Shown: piece by piece, positions 1 through 11,168 of the stretch
Layout of the letters: each line of letters opens with the position of its first letter
Position numbering within the stretch: position 1 is the stretch's first letter
From: Porticoccus sp.
GTDB taxonomy: Bacteria; Pseudomonadota; Gammaproteobacteria; Pseudomonadales; Porticoccaceae
NCBI GenBank assembly: GCA_002733125.1
Contig: NVUM01000007.1
Location: 1 to 64,000 of the forward strand
DNA length: 64,000 nt
Direction: 5' to 3'
The notes under the pieces: model-generated
Told to the model about the DNA's origin: nothing
Database searches by the model: none
What the model saw: the letters and a program-made list of their open reading frames with translations, nothing else
Program-made: the position numbers and the translations under genes

Positions 1-627
<627 letters not shown>

Positions 628-659
628 TTTACTTTTAACTTTACTACTACAGTCATTAG

Positions 660-899
<240 letters not shown>

Positions 900-947
900 G
901 CAACAACAACCCGATTCTTTTTTTAACCCTAGGAACGAGGTGTTGGC

Positions 948-1418
948 GTGAATATTAACCTGACCCTATTCGGGCAGCTGGTTTCTTTTCTGTTCTTTGT
1001 GTGGTTCTGCAAAAAATTTGTATGGGCAGCCATTATCAATGCAATGGAAGAACGGCAGAAGAAAATAGCCGATGGCTTGGATGCAGCAGATCGCGCATCG
1101 CGCGATCTGGAACTGGCCCAAGAAAGAGCCACCGAACGGCTCAAGGAAGCCAAGCAAGAAGCGGCATCCATACTTGAGCAAGCAAATAAGCGTGCTAACC
1201 AGATAGTCGGTGAAGCCAAGGAACAGGCCCGGGCCGAAGGTGATCGTCTCAAAGCAGCAGCTCAGGCGGAAATTGAACAGGACGTTAACCGCGCGAAAGA
1301 AGAGCTTCGTAAAAGGGTTGCCGTGCTTGCTTTGGCCGGTGCTGAAAAAATCTTGCAGGCAAATATCGATGAAAGTGCAAACCGTGCACTGGTCGATAAA
1401 CTTGCAGCAGAGCTGTAA
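948..1418 (+). CDS. atpF: F0F1 ATP synthase subunit b
   Basis: 156 aa, N-terminal TM then long charged coiled coil; operon position. Confidence 0.97.
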   Translation: MNINLTLFGQLVSFLFFVWFCKKFVWAAIINAMEERQKKIADGLDAADRASRDLELAQERATERLKEAKQEAASILEQANKRANQIVGEAKEQARAEGDRLKAAAQAEIEQDVNRAKEELRKRVAVLALAGAEKILQANIDESANRALVDKLAAEL

Positions 1419-1430
1419 CCGAGGTTAAAC

Positions 1431-1967
1431 ATGGCTGAATTAAGCACGTTGGCTCGGCCCTATGCAAAAGCGGCTTTTGAATATGCTGCGGAAGCGGGAG
1501 ATCTGCAAAACTGGTCAGATAGTCTTGCTGTAGCCGCTGCTGTAGCACAGCAAAATGTAGTAGAAAAGCTGTTGAGCTCGCCGACTTACACGGCAGCACA
1601 GCAGGCAGAAAAAGTAATCACTGTTTGTGGTGATGCCCTTTCTGGCAAGATGCTGAATTTTATTCGGGTTTTGGCAGACAATCATCGGCTCAAGCTGTTA
1701 CCACAGATATATCAGCAATTTGAGATACTCAAGGCCAACCGCGAAAAAACCGTTGAGGTAAATGTCGTGTCAGCCATGGAGATCACTGCTGAGCAACAAG
1801 AAAAGCTGGCCAGTGCGCTTAGTGCGAAACTGGAACGCACCGTTAATATGCAGATGTCCATCGACAGCACCCTGATAGGTGGTGCTGTGGTACGAGCTGG
1901 TGACACCGTCATAGACGGATCCATACGCGGGCGATTGTCAAAACTCGCCGAAGCATTACATTCATAG
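1431..1967 (+). CDS. atpH: F0F1 ATP synthase subunit delta
   Basis: 178 aa; LARPYAKAAFEYA start and IGGAVVRAGDTVIDGSIRGRLSKL C-terminus. Confidence 0.97.
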   Translation: MAELSTLARPYAKAAFEYAAEAGDLQNWSDSLAVAAAVAQQNVVEKLLSSPTYTAAQQAEKVITVCGDALSGKMLNFIRVLADNHRLKLLPQIYQQFEILKANREKTVEVNVVSAMEITAEQQEKLASALSAKLERTVNMQMSIDSTLIGGAVVRAGDTVIDGSIRGRLSKLAEALHS

Positions 1968-1985
1968 GATTGAGGACCAGAGCAC

Positions 1986-3530
1986 ATGCAGCAACTGAAT
2001 CCATCCGAAATCAGTGAGATCATCAAAGAGCGTATCGATAGCCTTGATGTTTCTTCTGAGGCGCAAAACGAAGGCACGATCGTTTCGGTATCTGACGGTA
2101 TTATTCGCATACACGGCCTTGCCGATGTGATGTACGGTGAGATGATTGAATTCGAAGGTGGTATCTACGGTATGGCTCTCAACTTGGAGAGAGACTCTGT
2201 AGGTGCTGTTGTTCTGGGGGACTATAAAAGTCTGGCGGAAGGTCAGAAAGCCCGTTGTACAGGTCGCATCCTCGAGGTTCCGGTTGGACCAGAGCTGGAA
2301 GGTCGTGTACTTGATGCCCTGGGCAGCCCAATTGATGGCAAGGGCCCGCTCAACGCCAAGATGACGGATGCGCTTGAAAAAGTGGCACCGGGTGTTATCG
2401 ACCGTCAATCGGTGGATCAACCTGTGCAAATCGGCCTCAAGGCAATCGATGCGATGGTGCCGATTGGTCGTGGTCAGCGGGAATTGATTATTGGTGACCG
2501 TCAAATCGGCAAAACAGCGATCGCAGTAGACGCTATCATCAACCAGAAAGATTCCGGCATTAAGTGTATTTATGTGGCGATTGGTCAAAAGGCATCTTCC
2601 GTTGCAGCCGTCGTGCGCAAGCTTGAAGAGCACGGTGCCATGGCCCACACCATTGTGGTAGCGGCAACTGCAGCGGATCCCGCGGCCATGCAATACCTGG
2701 CACCCTTCGCCGGTTGTACCATGGGTGAGTACTACCGCGATCGCGGTCAGGACGCCTTGATTATTTATGACGATCTGACCAAGCAGGCTTGGGCCTATCG
2801 ACAAATTTCTTTGTTGTTGCGTCGTCCTCCGGGCCGTGAAGCCTACCCGGGCGATGTTTTCTATTTGCACTCACGTTTGTTGGAGCGTGCTGCACGTGTT
2901 AGCGCAGCATATGTTGAAAAATTCACCGACGGCGAAGTCAAGGGAAAAACCGGTTCACTAACCGCGTTGCCTGTGATTGAAACCCAGGCGGGTGACGTAT
3001 CAGCCTTCGTTCCGACAAACGTGATTTCGATCACTGACGGCCAGATATTTCTCGAGGCCGACATGTTCAATGCCGGTATCCGCCCTGCCATGAACGCGGG
3101 TATCTCGGTTTCACGGGTTGGTGGTGCAGCACAAACCAAAGTCATCAAGAAACTGTCGGGTGGTATTCGTACCGCACTTGCCCAGTACCGTGAGCTCGCC
3201 GCTTTCTCTCAGTTTGCCTCTGACCTGGATGAAGCTACCAAGTCTCAGCTTGATCACGGTGAGCGTGTTACGGAGCTGATGAAGCAGGACCAATATTCGC
3301 CACAAAGCGTGGCAGAAATGGCCGTGGTGATTTATGCCGCCGACCGGGGTTACCTGAAAGAAGTCGAGGTCAACAAGATTGGTGATTTTGAGCAGGCGTT
3401 GCTTTCCTATATGAAAGCGGAACACGGCGACTTGCTTGATCAAATCAATCAGACCGGTGACTGGAACGACGACCTTGATGCCAGTTACAAGGCTGCGCTG
3501 GATAAGTTCATCAGCACTCAAACCTGGTAA
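1986..3530 (+). CDS. atpA: F0F1 ATP synthase subunit alpha
   Basis: 514 aa, [19 protein letters not shown]-loop, [14 protein letters not shown] start. Confidence 0.99.
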   Translation: MQQLNPSEISEIIKERIDSLDVSSEAQNEGTIVSVSDGIIRIHGLADVMYGEMIEFEGGIYGMALNLERDSVGAVVLGDYKSLAEGQKARCTGRILEVPVGPELEGRVLDALGSPIDGKGPLNAKMTDALEKVAPGVIDRQSVDQPVQIGLKAIDAMVPIGRGQRELIIGDRQIGKTAIAVDAIINQKDSGIKCIYVAIGQKASSVAAVVRKLEEHGAMAHTIVVAATAADPAAMQYLAPFAGCTMGEYYRDRGQDALIIYDDLTKQAWAYRQISLLLRRPPGREAYPGDVFYLHSRLLERAARVSAAYVEKFTDGEVKGKTGSLTALPVIETQAGDVSAFVPTNVISITDGQIFLEADMFNAGIRPAMNAGISVSRVGGAAQTKVIKKLSGGIRTALAQYRELAAFSQFASDLDEATKSQLDHGERVTELMKQDQYSPQSVAEMAVVIYAADRGYLKEVEVNKIGDFEQALLSYMKAEHGDLLDQINQTGDWNDDLDASYKAALDKFISTQTW

Positions 3531-3580
3531 TTTCTGATTTGGGCTGACATTGTCGGCCCAAAATGGTGAAAGGCTAAATT

Positions 3581-4441
3581 ATGGCAGTCGGAAAAGAAGT
3601 CAAAACCAAAATCAATAGTATCCGTAGCACACAGAAAATTACCAGTGCTATGGAGATGGTTGCTGCGAGTAAAATGCGGCGGGCCCAGGAGCGCCGTGAG
3701 ATAAGCAAGCCCTACGCTGACAGAATTCGTTCTGTCGTTGGTCATCTCGCGAATGCGAATGTTGAGTACAAACATCGCTACATGGAAGAGCGAGAAATAA
3801 AACGGGTCGGCTTTATTATTGTTTCGACCGATCGGGGTTTGTGTGGTGGTCTGAATACCAACCTGTTCAAAGAAGTTATCAAGTCAATGAAGTCCTGGTC
3901 AAATGAAGGTGTCGAGATTGATCTATGCGCTTTGGGTAACAAAGCAGCGGCTTTCTTTGGCAGTTACGGTGGCAATGTTGTTGCTACCGTTAAAGATTTG
4001 GGTGACCAGCCCTCTGCCAGTGATCTTATTGGGGGCGTAAAGGTGATGCTGGATGGCTACGACAAGGGAGCCATTGATCGCCTTTATCTGGTATCGAATG
4101 ATTTCGTTAATACCATGACCCAAAAACCCGTGGTAGAGCAGCTGTTACCCCTACTGCCAATTGAAGACGATAAGATGAAGCATCACTGGGATTATATCTA
4201 TGAGCCCGATGCCAAGGATCTCCTCGACGGACTTCTGGTTCGGTATATCGAATCCCAGGTTTATCAGGGTGTGGTAGAGAACAAGGCCTGCGAACAGGCG
4301 GCGAGAATGATCGCCATGAAGAGCGCCACCGATAACGCGGGTGATTTGATCAACGAATTGCAGTTGCTTTACAACAAAGCACGCCAGGCGGCAATTACCC
4401 AGGAGCTGTCCGAGATCGTTAGTGGTGCAGCAGCCGTTTAA
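3581..4441 (+). CDS. atpG: F0F1 ATP synthase subunit gamma
   Basis: 286 aa; [26 protein letters not shown] and C-terminal [21 protein letters not shown]. Confidence 0.99.
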   Translation: MAVGKEVKTKINSIRSTQKITSAMEMVAASKMRRAQERREISKPYADRIRSVVGHLANANVEYKHRYMEEREIKRVGFIIVSTDRGLCGGLNTNLFKEVIKSMKSWSNEGVEIDLCALGNKAAAFFGSYGGNVVATVKDLGDQPSASDLIGGVKVMLDGYDKGAIDRLYLVSNDFVNTMTQKPVVEQLLPLLPIEDDKMKHHWDYIYEPDAKDLLDGLLVRYIESQVYQGVVENKACEQAARMIAMKSATDNAGDLINELQLLYNKARQAAITQELSEIVSGAAAV

Positions 4442-4467
4442 TACAAGATTTTACAGCCTTAGTTTAA

Positions 4468-5880
<1,413 letters not shown>

Positions 5881-5903
5881 ACGATCAATATAGGCACTAA
5901 GAT

Positions 5904-6335
5904 ATGGCTATGACTGTGCACTGTGACATCGTAAGTGCCGAGCAGTACCTGTTCTCCGGATTGATAGAGCTTCTGGTCGCCAGTGGTTCACAGGGAGAAC
6001 TGGGTATCACCTTTGGTCACGCGCCGCTGTTAACAGACCTAAAACCTGGCCCTGTCCGGATTGTTAAGCAGAACGGTGAAGAAGAGATTTATTACCTGTC
6101 TGGCGGCTATCTCGAAGTCCAGCCCAACAAGGTCTCTATTCTGGCTGATACTGCATTGCGAGCTGATGATCTCGATGAAGCCGCAGCACTGGAAGCCAAG
6201 AAACATGCTGAACAGGCTATGACCAACCAGAGCGGAGAGTTTGATTATTCCCGAGCTGCATCCCAGCTGGCTGCGGCCGCTGCTCAGCTTCGCACAATTG
6301 AACAATTGCGTAAAAAAATGGGTGGAAAAAAATAA
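5904..6335 (+). CDS. atpC: F0F1 ATP synthase subunit epsilon
   Basis: 143 aa; [19 protein letters not shown], operon position. Confidence 0.97.
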   Translation: MAMTVHCDIVSAEQYLFSGLIELLVASGSQGELGITFGHAPLLTDLKPGPVRIVKQNGEEEIYYLSGGYLEVQPNKVSILADTALRADDLDEAAALEAKKHAEQAMTNQSGEFDYSRAASQLAAAAAQLRTIEQLRKKMGGKK

Positions 6336-6358
6336 CTCTTTTTGAAATATCTTTAATG

Positions 6359-6386
6359 AAGGGTGGCTTTTGCCACCCTTTTTTTA
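6359..6386 (+). terminator. Intrinsic terminator of atp operon
   Basis: AAGGGTGGC-TTTT-GCCACCCTT followed by T-run. Confidence 0.9.
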
Positions 6387-6488
6387 TGCTTGATTCTTTC
6401 CCCGTGACAAGTGCAGATACAGGTTGTTTCAAGGTGGCAATCCACAACTGATACTGATTAAATACCTTGATTTACCGAGGAGATATCT

Positions 6489-7868
6489 ATGGCAACGGAC
6501 GTCGTCGTACTGGCCGCGGGCAAAGGGACTAGAATGAAATCCAGTCTGCCAAAAGTTCTGCATTGTTTGGCCGGACGCCCCTTGCTGCAACATGTTGTCG
6601 ATGCCGCGAACAGTCTGCAAACACCTAAAGTTATCATCGTTACTGGTCACGAGTCTGACAAGGTCAGATCGGAAATAAAGGGCACCGGCTTGTGCTACGT
6701 TGAACAGCAACAGCAACTGGGTACAGCACATGCTGTGCAGCAGGCTCTCCCGCTTATTCGCTGTGATGCCACCGTATTGATACTTTATGGCGATGTTCCG
6801 TTAATTCAGCCGGACACGATACAGGCGATGGTAGATCTGGCAGCTGACGGATCATTAGTGCTGTTAACGGCGGTATTGGATGATCCGTCCGGTTACGGGC
6901 GAATTATCAGAAATAGTGCGAAGGACGTGACTGCGATTGTTGAACAAAAAGATGCGACTCCGGAACAGCTCGGCATTCGTGAGGTGAATACAGGCGTACT
7001 GGCGTTACCTGCGGCAAAATTAAAAAACTGGTTACCGGCAATCGATAACAACAATGCCCAGCAGGAGTACTATCTAACAGACATCATAGCGCTTGCCTAC
7101 GAAGATAATTGCAAGATTAAAACCTCGCAACCCCTGTTCCCGGAAGAGATAGAGGGTGTGAATAATCGTAGTCAGTTGAGCCGACTGGAGCGTTACTATC
7201 AGCGGCAGCATTCGGAACGACTGATGATGGCAGGTATTACCATCGCCGACCCGGAGAGACTGGATGTGAGGGGAAAACTGACTATTGGCACAGACAATTT
7301 TATCGATATTAATGTGCTTTTCGAGGGAGATGTAGAGTTGGGTAATAACATCCATATTGGCCCCAACTGTATAATTATTGACAGTTGTATTGGCGACGGG
7401 GTCGAAATCAAAGCGAACAGCGTTGTGGAAGGTAGCGTGATTGGCCCGGGGTGTGTCGTGGGACCGTTCGCGAGATTGAGAGCGGGTACCGAGATGGCTG
7501 AAAATGCCAAAATAGGCAATTTTGTTGAAACCAAAAAATCTATCCTTGGAAAAGGCACAAAAATCAATCACCTTAGCTATGTGGGTGATGCTTCCTTGGG
7601 TGCTAATGTCAATGTTGGAGCCGGCACCATCACCTGCAACTACGATGGTGTGAACAAGCATCAGACCGTGATTGGTGACAATGCGTTTATTGGCTCAAAC
7701 ACCTCACTGGTGGCACCGGTTAATATTGGCAAGGATGCGACAGTAGGCGCGGGCTCCACCATTACATGTAATGTGGCCGATGCTGAGCTGGGTTTGACCA
7801 GAGCGCCGCAGCGGAACATTCAGGGCTGGAAGCGGCCGACAAAAAAGATGAATCCCTCCAGTAATTAA
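6489..7868 (+). CDS. glmU: Bifunctional UDP-N-acetylglucosamine pyrophosphorylase / glucosamine-1-P N-acetyltransferase
   Basis: 459 aa; VVLAAGKGTRMKSSLPKVLH, left-handed beta helix repeats. Confidence 0.98.
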   Translation: MATDVVVLAAGKGTRMKSSLPKVLHCLAGRPLLQHVVDAANSLQTPKVIIVTGHESDKVRSEIKGTGLCYVEQQQQLGTAHAVQQALPLIRCDATVLILYGDVPLIQPDTIQAMVDLAADGSLVLLTAVLDDPSGYGRIIRNSAKDVTAIVEQKDATPEQLGIREVNTGVLALPAAKLKNWLPAIDNNNAQQEYYLTDIIALAYEDNCKIKTSQPLFPEEIEGVNNRSQLSRLERYYQRQHSERLMMAGITIADPERLDVRGKLTIGTDNFIDINVLFEGDVELGNNIHIGPNCIIIDSCIGDGVEIKANSVVEGSVIGPGCVVGPFARLRAGTEMAENAKIGNFVETKKSILGKGTKINHLSYVGDASLGANVNVGAGTITCNYDGVNKHQTVIGDNAFIGSNTSLVAPVNIGKDATVGAGSTITCNVADAELGLTRAPQRNIQGWKRPTKKMNPSSN

Positions 7869-7879
7869 CGGAAAAGTTT

Positions 7880-9709
7880 ATGTGTGGAATAGTTGGGGCA
7901 CAAGCACAGCGGAATGTGACCGGCATCCTGATCGAGGGGCTCAAAAGACTAGAGTATCGCGGTTATGATTCTGCCGGTCTGGCTGTGATTGATCAAAACG
8001 GTGAGCTGCAGTTACGTAAAAACCAGGGCAAGGTGGCGCAGTTGGTTGATCGGTTGGTTGAGCAACCAACCCGTGGCAACCTCGGAATTGCTCACACCCG
8101 CTGGGCAACCCATGGTATTCCCAATGAAATCAATGCTCACCCACATACGTCCGGTGGTGTGGCAGTTGTGCACAATGGCATTATTGAAAATCATGCCGAG
8201 TTGAAGAAAGAGCTGTTGGATCTGGGTTATCAGTTTGTGTCTGAAACAGATACCGAGGTGATTGCCCATCTGGTGAATCACTTGCTGAAAAGTGCCGGTT
8301 CACTCCGTCAGGCAGTGCAAGATTGCCTGACGCGGTTGCGCGGTGCTTATGCGCTGGCAGTGATCAGTACCAGTGAACCCGGATTATTAATTGGTGCCCG
8401 AAGCGGTAGTCCGCTGGTTATAGGTGTCGGTATCGAAGAAACATTTCTGGCCTCTGACCAAATGGCACTGCGCCAGGTAACGGATCGATTTGTGTTCCTC
8501 AAAGAGGGTGATCTGGTTGAATTAAAAGAAGGCGACTATAGCGTTTTTGACAGAACAGGTAGCCTTGTGGAACGTGATATAGACACACTTTCCGGCGGTG
8601 ATGATGTCGCCGACAAGGGGAGTTACCGGCATTACATGATGAAGGAGATATTTGAGCAGCCCGCAGTGCTTGAATCCACCCTGGAGGGGCGTATCAGCCA
8701 AACCCATGTATTGCCGGAAGCATTTGGAAGTCGCGCTGCTGAAATATTTCCCCAAGTAAAAGCCGTGCATATAGTGGCCTGTGGCACCAGTTATCATGCC
8801 GGGCTTGTGGCCCGTTTCTGGTTGGAAGAATGGGCCGGTATTCCCTGTCAGGTTGAGGTGGCCAGCGAGTATCGCTACCGCAAGGTTGTTGTTCCCGCCG
8901 ATACCTTGTTTGTCACGATCTCTCAATCCGGAGAAACGGCCGATACCCTTGCTGCCTTGGCCTCAGCAAAAACATCCGGCTATCTCGCCACACTGGTTAT
9001 CTGTAATGTTGCCAACAGCTCGCTGGTGAGGGAGTCGGATATGGCGTTGATGACCTATGCCGGACCGGAAATCGGTGTTGCATCGACAAAAGCATTCACG
9101 ACTCAGTTAGTGGCCTTGCAATTACTTTGTATCGGCATTGGCAAGAGCCATGGCCTGCCTGAAGAAACAGAGCGATTACTGGTGGAAGCCCTTCGTCAGT
9201 TGCCTCGGCTCTGTCGGGACACACTTTCACTGAATGGCCAGATTGAAGAAATTTTTGAATGTTTTGCAGATAAGCAACACGCCCTTTACCTTGGCCGGGG
9301 TGTGCAGTATCCGGTAGCGCTAGAAGGTGCCCTCAAACTTAAAGAGATTTCTTATATTCATGCTGAAGCCTACCCTTCTGGTGAACTCAAACACGGACCA
9401 CTGGCATTGGTAGACAAGGATATGCCGGTGGTGGCGGTAGCGCCCAATAATGATCTACTCGAGAAATTGAAATCAAATCTACACGAAGTAAAAGCCCGCG
9501 GTGGTCAGCTGTTTGTCTTTGCCGACCTGAATGCCGGATTCGAAAATGAAACGGATGTGACGGTGATTAATCTTCCCCATGTTCCGAAGAGTCTGGAAGC
9601 CGTCATTTATACGATACCACTGCAATTACTCTCTTATCATGTGGCTGTGTTGAAGGGAACTGATGTCGATCAGCCGCGCAACCTGGCGAAGTCTGTCACT
9701 GTTGAGTAA
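7880..9709 (+). CDS. glmS: Glutamine-fructose-6-phosphate aminotransferase
   Basis: 609 aa; MCGIVGA N-terminal Cys, SIS domains, C-terminal PRNLAKSVTVE. Confidence 0.99.
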   Translation: MCGIVGAQAQRNVTGILIEGLKRLEYRGYDSAGLAVIDQNGELQLRKNQGKVAQLVDRLVEQPTRGNLGIAHTRWATHGIPNEINAHPHTSGGVAVVHNGIIENHAELKKELLDLGYQFVSETDTEVIAHLVNHLLKSAGSLRQAVQDCLTRLRGAYALAVISTSEPGLLIGARSGSPLVIGVGIEETFLASDQMALRQVTDRFVFLKEGDLVELKEGDYSVFDRTGSLVERDIDTLSGGDDVADKGSYRHYMMKEIFEQPAVLESTLEGRISQTHVLPEAFGSRAAEIFPQVKAVHIVACGTSYHAGLVARFWLEEWAGIPCQVEVASEYRYRKVVVPADTLFVTISQSGETADTLAALASAKTSGYLATLVICNVANSSLVRESDMALMTYAGPEIGVASTKAFTTQLVALQLLCIGIGKSHGLPEETERLLVEALRQLPRLCRDTLSLNGQIEEIFECFADKQHALYLGRGVQYPVALEGALKLKEISYIHAEAYPSGELKHGPLALVDKDMPVVAVAPNNDLLEKLKSNLHEVKARGGQLFVFADLNAGFENETDVTVINLPHVPKSLEAVIYTIPLQLLSYHVAVLKGTDVDQPRNLAKSVTVE

Positions 9710-9734
9710 CCATTAAAACTGCCTGTCCCCCAGG
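9676..9734 (+). other. Predicted attTn7 (glmS 3' end plus about 25 bp), apparently unoccupied
   Basis: glmS C-terminal codons (DQPRNLAKSVTVE) match the TnsD target region known for Tn7; no transposon ends or tns genes downstream. Confidence 0.5.
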
Positions 9735-9742
9735 CAGTTTTT
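9715..9742 (+). terminator. Intrinsic terminator after glmS
   Basis: AAAACTGCCTG-tcccc-CAGGCAGTTTTT. Confidence 0.88.
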
Positions 9743-9926
9743 GAAGAATGTCCCCTATTCCCCAGCTCTTTCGGGTAGCCCCGGGTTATATCAACCCCCC
9801 CATCTCCCACTAATTGCACTCGGCCCCTGTGTACAAGGTTTAGCTTGTCAGAATCAGTCGGGCCTCTCGTTCCCTGAGTCATGAATCCCGGCAAGTGGCG
9901 TCTGGCAACCAGGCACAATAAAATTA

Positions 9927-9960
9927 GTAATTGATAATCATAATATGATGATAGTATGAT
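9927..9960 (+). promoter_or_regulatory. Sigma70-like promoter (TTGATA-N18-TATGAT) overlapped by a Fur-box-like sequence
   Basis: TTGATA at 9931-9936, TATGAT at 9955-9960; GTAATTGATAATCATAATA (9927-9945) matches 14 of 19 positions of GATAATGATAATCATTATC by hand. Confidence 0.45.
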
Positions 9961-9966
9961 AATGAA

Positions 9967-10153
9967 AAATGAGTTTTATCCAATTCAAAGTTTAATAAGA
10001 CACAACTGCGCCGCCTGAACGAGCAAACTGCAGATGGCGAAAATATTTTTATGGTGTGGGCAGGAAAATAGTCGAACAACACAGGCTGTCTGCCGAAATC
10101 TGTTTTATCTCGTAGCTCGAACCTTTACCCCATTTTTTAATGGGGTTTTTTTT
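9967..10153 (+). ncRNA. Putative orphan sRNA between glmS and hexR
   Basis: Promoter-like sequence upstream, no convincing ORF, ends in a strong intrinsic terminator; TSS position inferred. Confidence 0.35.
10127..10153 (+). terminator. Intrinsic terminator, + strand
   Basis: ACCCCATT-TTTT-AATGGGGT perfect 8-bp stem then run of T. Confidence 0.85.
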
Positions 10154-10178
10154 GGCTGTTTTTTGGTGAAATGCAGAG

Positions 10179-11039
10179 TTAATGATTTTCCAGTGGTTCC
10201 CGCAGCACTTCCAGACCGAGCTGCATTTCCAGCAGATGTTCCTGCAGACGACCGCCTTTATGCTGGGCAACACCAATTGCCAGTACATCGATCAGTACCA
10301 GATGGGCAATACGGGATGACAGCGGCGTATAGATTTGAAAGTCTTCCTTGACGTCGATGGTTAACGGGATATTTGCGGCGTTGGCGACCGGTGAATCAGA
10401 GGGTGCAATGGCGATCACAATGGCACCCCTGCTCTTTACGCGCTCCATGGCATTGATCAATGTTGTGGTCCTGCCGGACTGGGAAATGGCGATGACCACA
10501 TCCCCGGGGGCCATGGAAGCGGCGGACATGTTCTGTAAGTGCGGGTCGGCATAGGCCGCCGCAGAGACCTGTAGGCGGAAAAATTTGTGCTGGGCATCGG
10601 TTGCCACGGCAGCGGACGCGCCAAACCCGTAGAATTCCACCCGGTTGGCTACACAGAGAGCCTGAACAGCCTGATCGAGCATTTTCAGGTCCAATGAATC
10701 ACGAACCTTCAGCAGGGTGTCGACAGTGGAATCGAAGACCTTGAAGGTGTATTCGGCCACAGAATCCTGGTCGGTGACTGCGATCTGCCCGTAGCTCGGG
10801 CTGGACGCCAGTTGTTGTGCTAGGGCCAGTTTGAAATCCTGAAAACCTTCACAGCCCACGGCGCGACAGAAACGCACTACCGTAGGCTCACTGACCTCGG
10901 CTTTTTCTGCCAGATCCACGATTCGCATGCGAATGACATCGGTCAGGTTGGCCAGAATAAATTCTGCTACCTTGCGCTCCGATTTGCGTAAGCTGGGCAG
11001 GCTACTGCTGATAGCCCAGGTGAGTGCAGCAGGCTTCAT
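10179..11039 (-). CDS. hexR: RpiR/HexR-family transcriptional regulator (HTH + SIS)
   Basis: 286 aa; LRKSERKVAEFILAN...VSEPTVVRFCRAVGCEGFQDFKLALAQ, SIS domain; HexR-like box upstream. Confidence 0.85.
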   Translation of the reverse strand: MKPAALTWAISSSLPSLRKSERKVAEFILANLTDVIRMRIVDLAEKAEVSEPTVVRFCRAVGCEGFQDFKLALAQQLASSPSYGQIAVTDQDSVAEYTFKVFDSTVDTLLKVRDSLDLKMLDQAVQALCVANRVEFYGFGASAAVATDAQHKFFRLQVSAAAYADPHLQNMSAASMAPGDVVIAISQSGRTTTLINAMERVKSRGAIVIAIAPSDSPVANAANIPLTIDVKEDFQIYTPLSSRIAHLVLIDVLAIGVAQHKGGRLQEHLLEMQLGLEVLREPLENH

Positions 11040-11067
11040 GGTGATTTCTCCGTAATACGAGCTTTAT

Positions 11068-11082
11068 TGTAAATAATTTACA
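11068..11082. promoter_or_regulatory. HexR-box-like palindrome
   Basis: TGTAAATAATTTACA perfect palindrome (known HexR consensus TGTAATTAAATTACA), 29 bp upstream of hexR start. Confidence 0.65.
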
Positions 11083-11168
11083 GAAAAATGGAATTCTTGT
11101 AGTAAAAACCGGTTGTCGAGCGAACGGATCACCCACCCCGAGCGGGGGTTCTGATAGAATTCACCGCC

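Noticed and set aside
1962-2870. 302-aa minus-strand ORF inside atpA
   Set aside because: Antisense shadow of a highly conserved gene; composition is not protein-like, and the same happens in atpD, glmU and others
9670-9918. 82-aa minus ORF ending SFNGYSTVTDFARLRG
   Set aside because: The STVTDFARLRG motif is simply the antisense translation of the conserved glmS C-terminus (PRNLAKSVTVE), a known source of spurious hypothetical proteins
9710-10030. Tn7-like element or island at attTn7
   Set aside because: No transposase genes, end repeats or cargo; only ~470 bp separate glmS and hexR
10034-10351. 105-aa plus ORF over the hexR 3' end
   Set aside because: Runs through an intrinsic terminator and into antisense hexR; low-complexity hydrophobic start
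11090-11168. LexA/SOS box upstream of uvrD
   Set aside because: No CTGT-N8-ACAG-type sequence found; only a short CCCC-GAGC-GGGG hairpin
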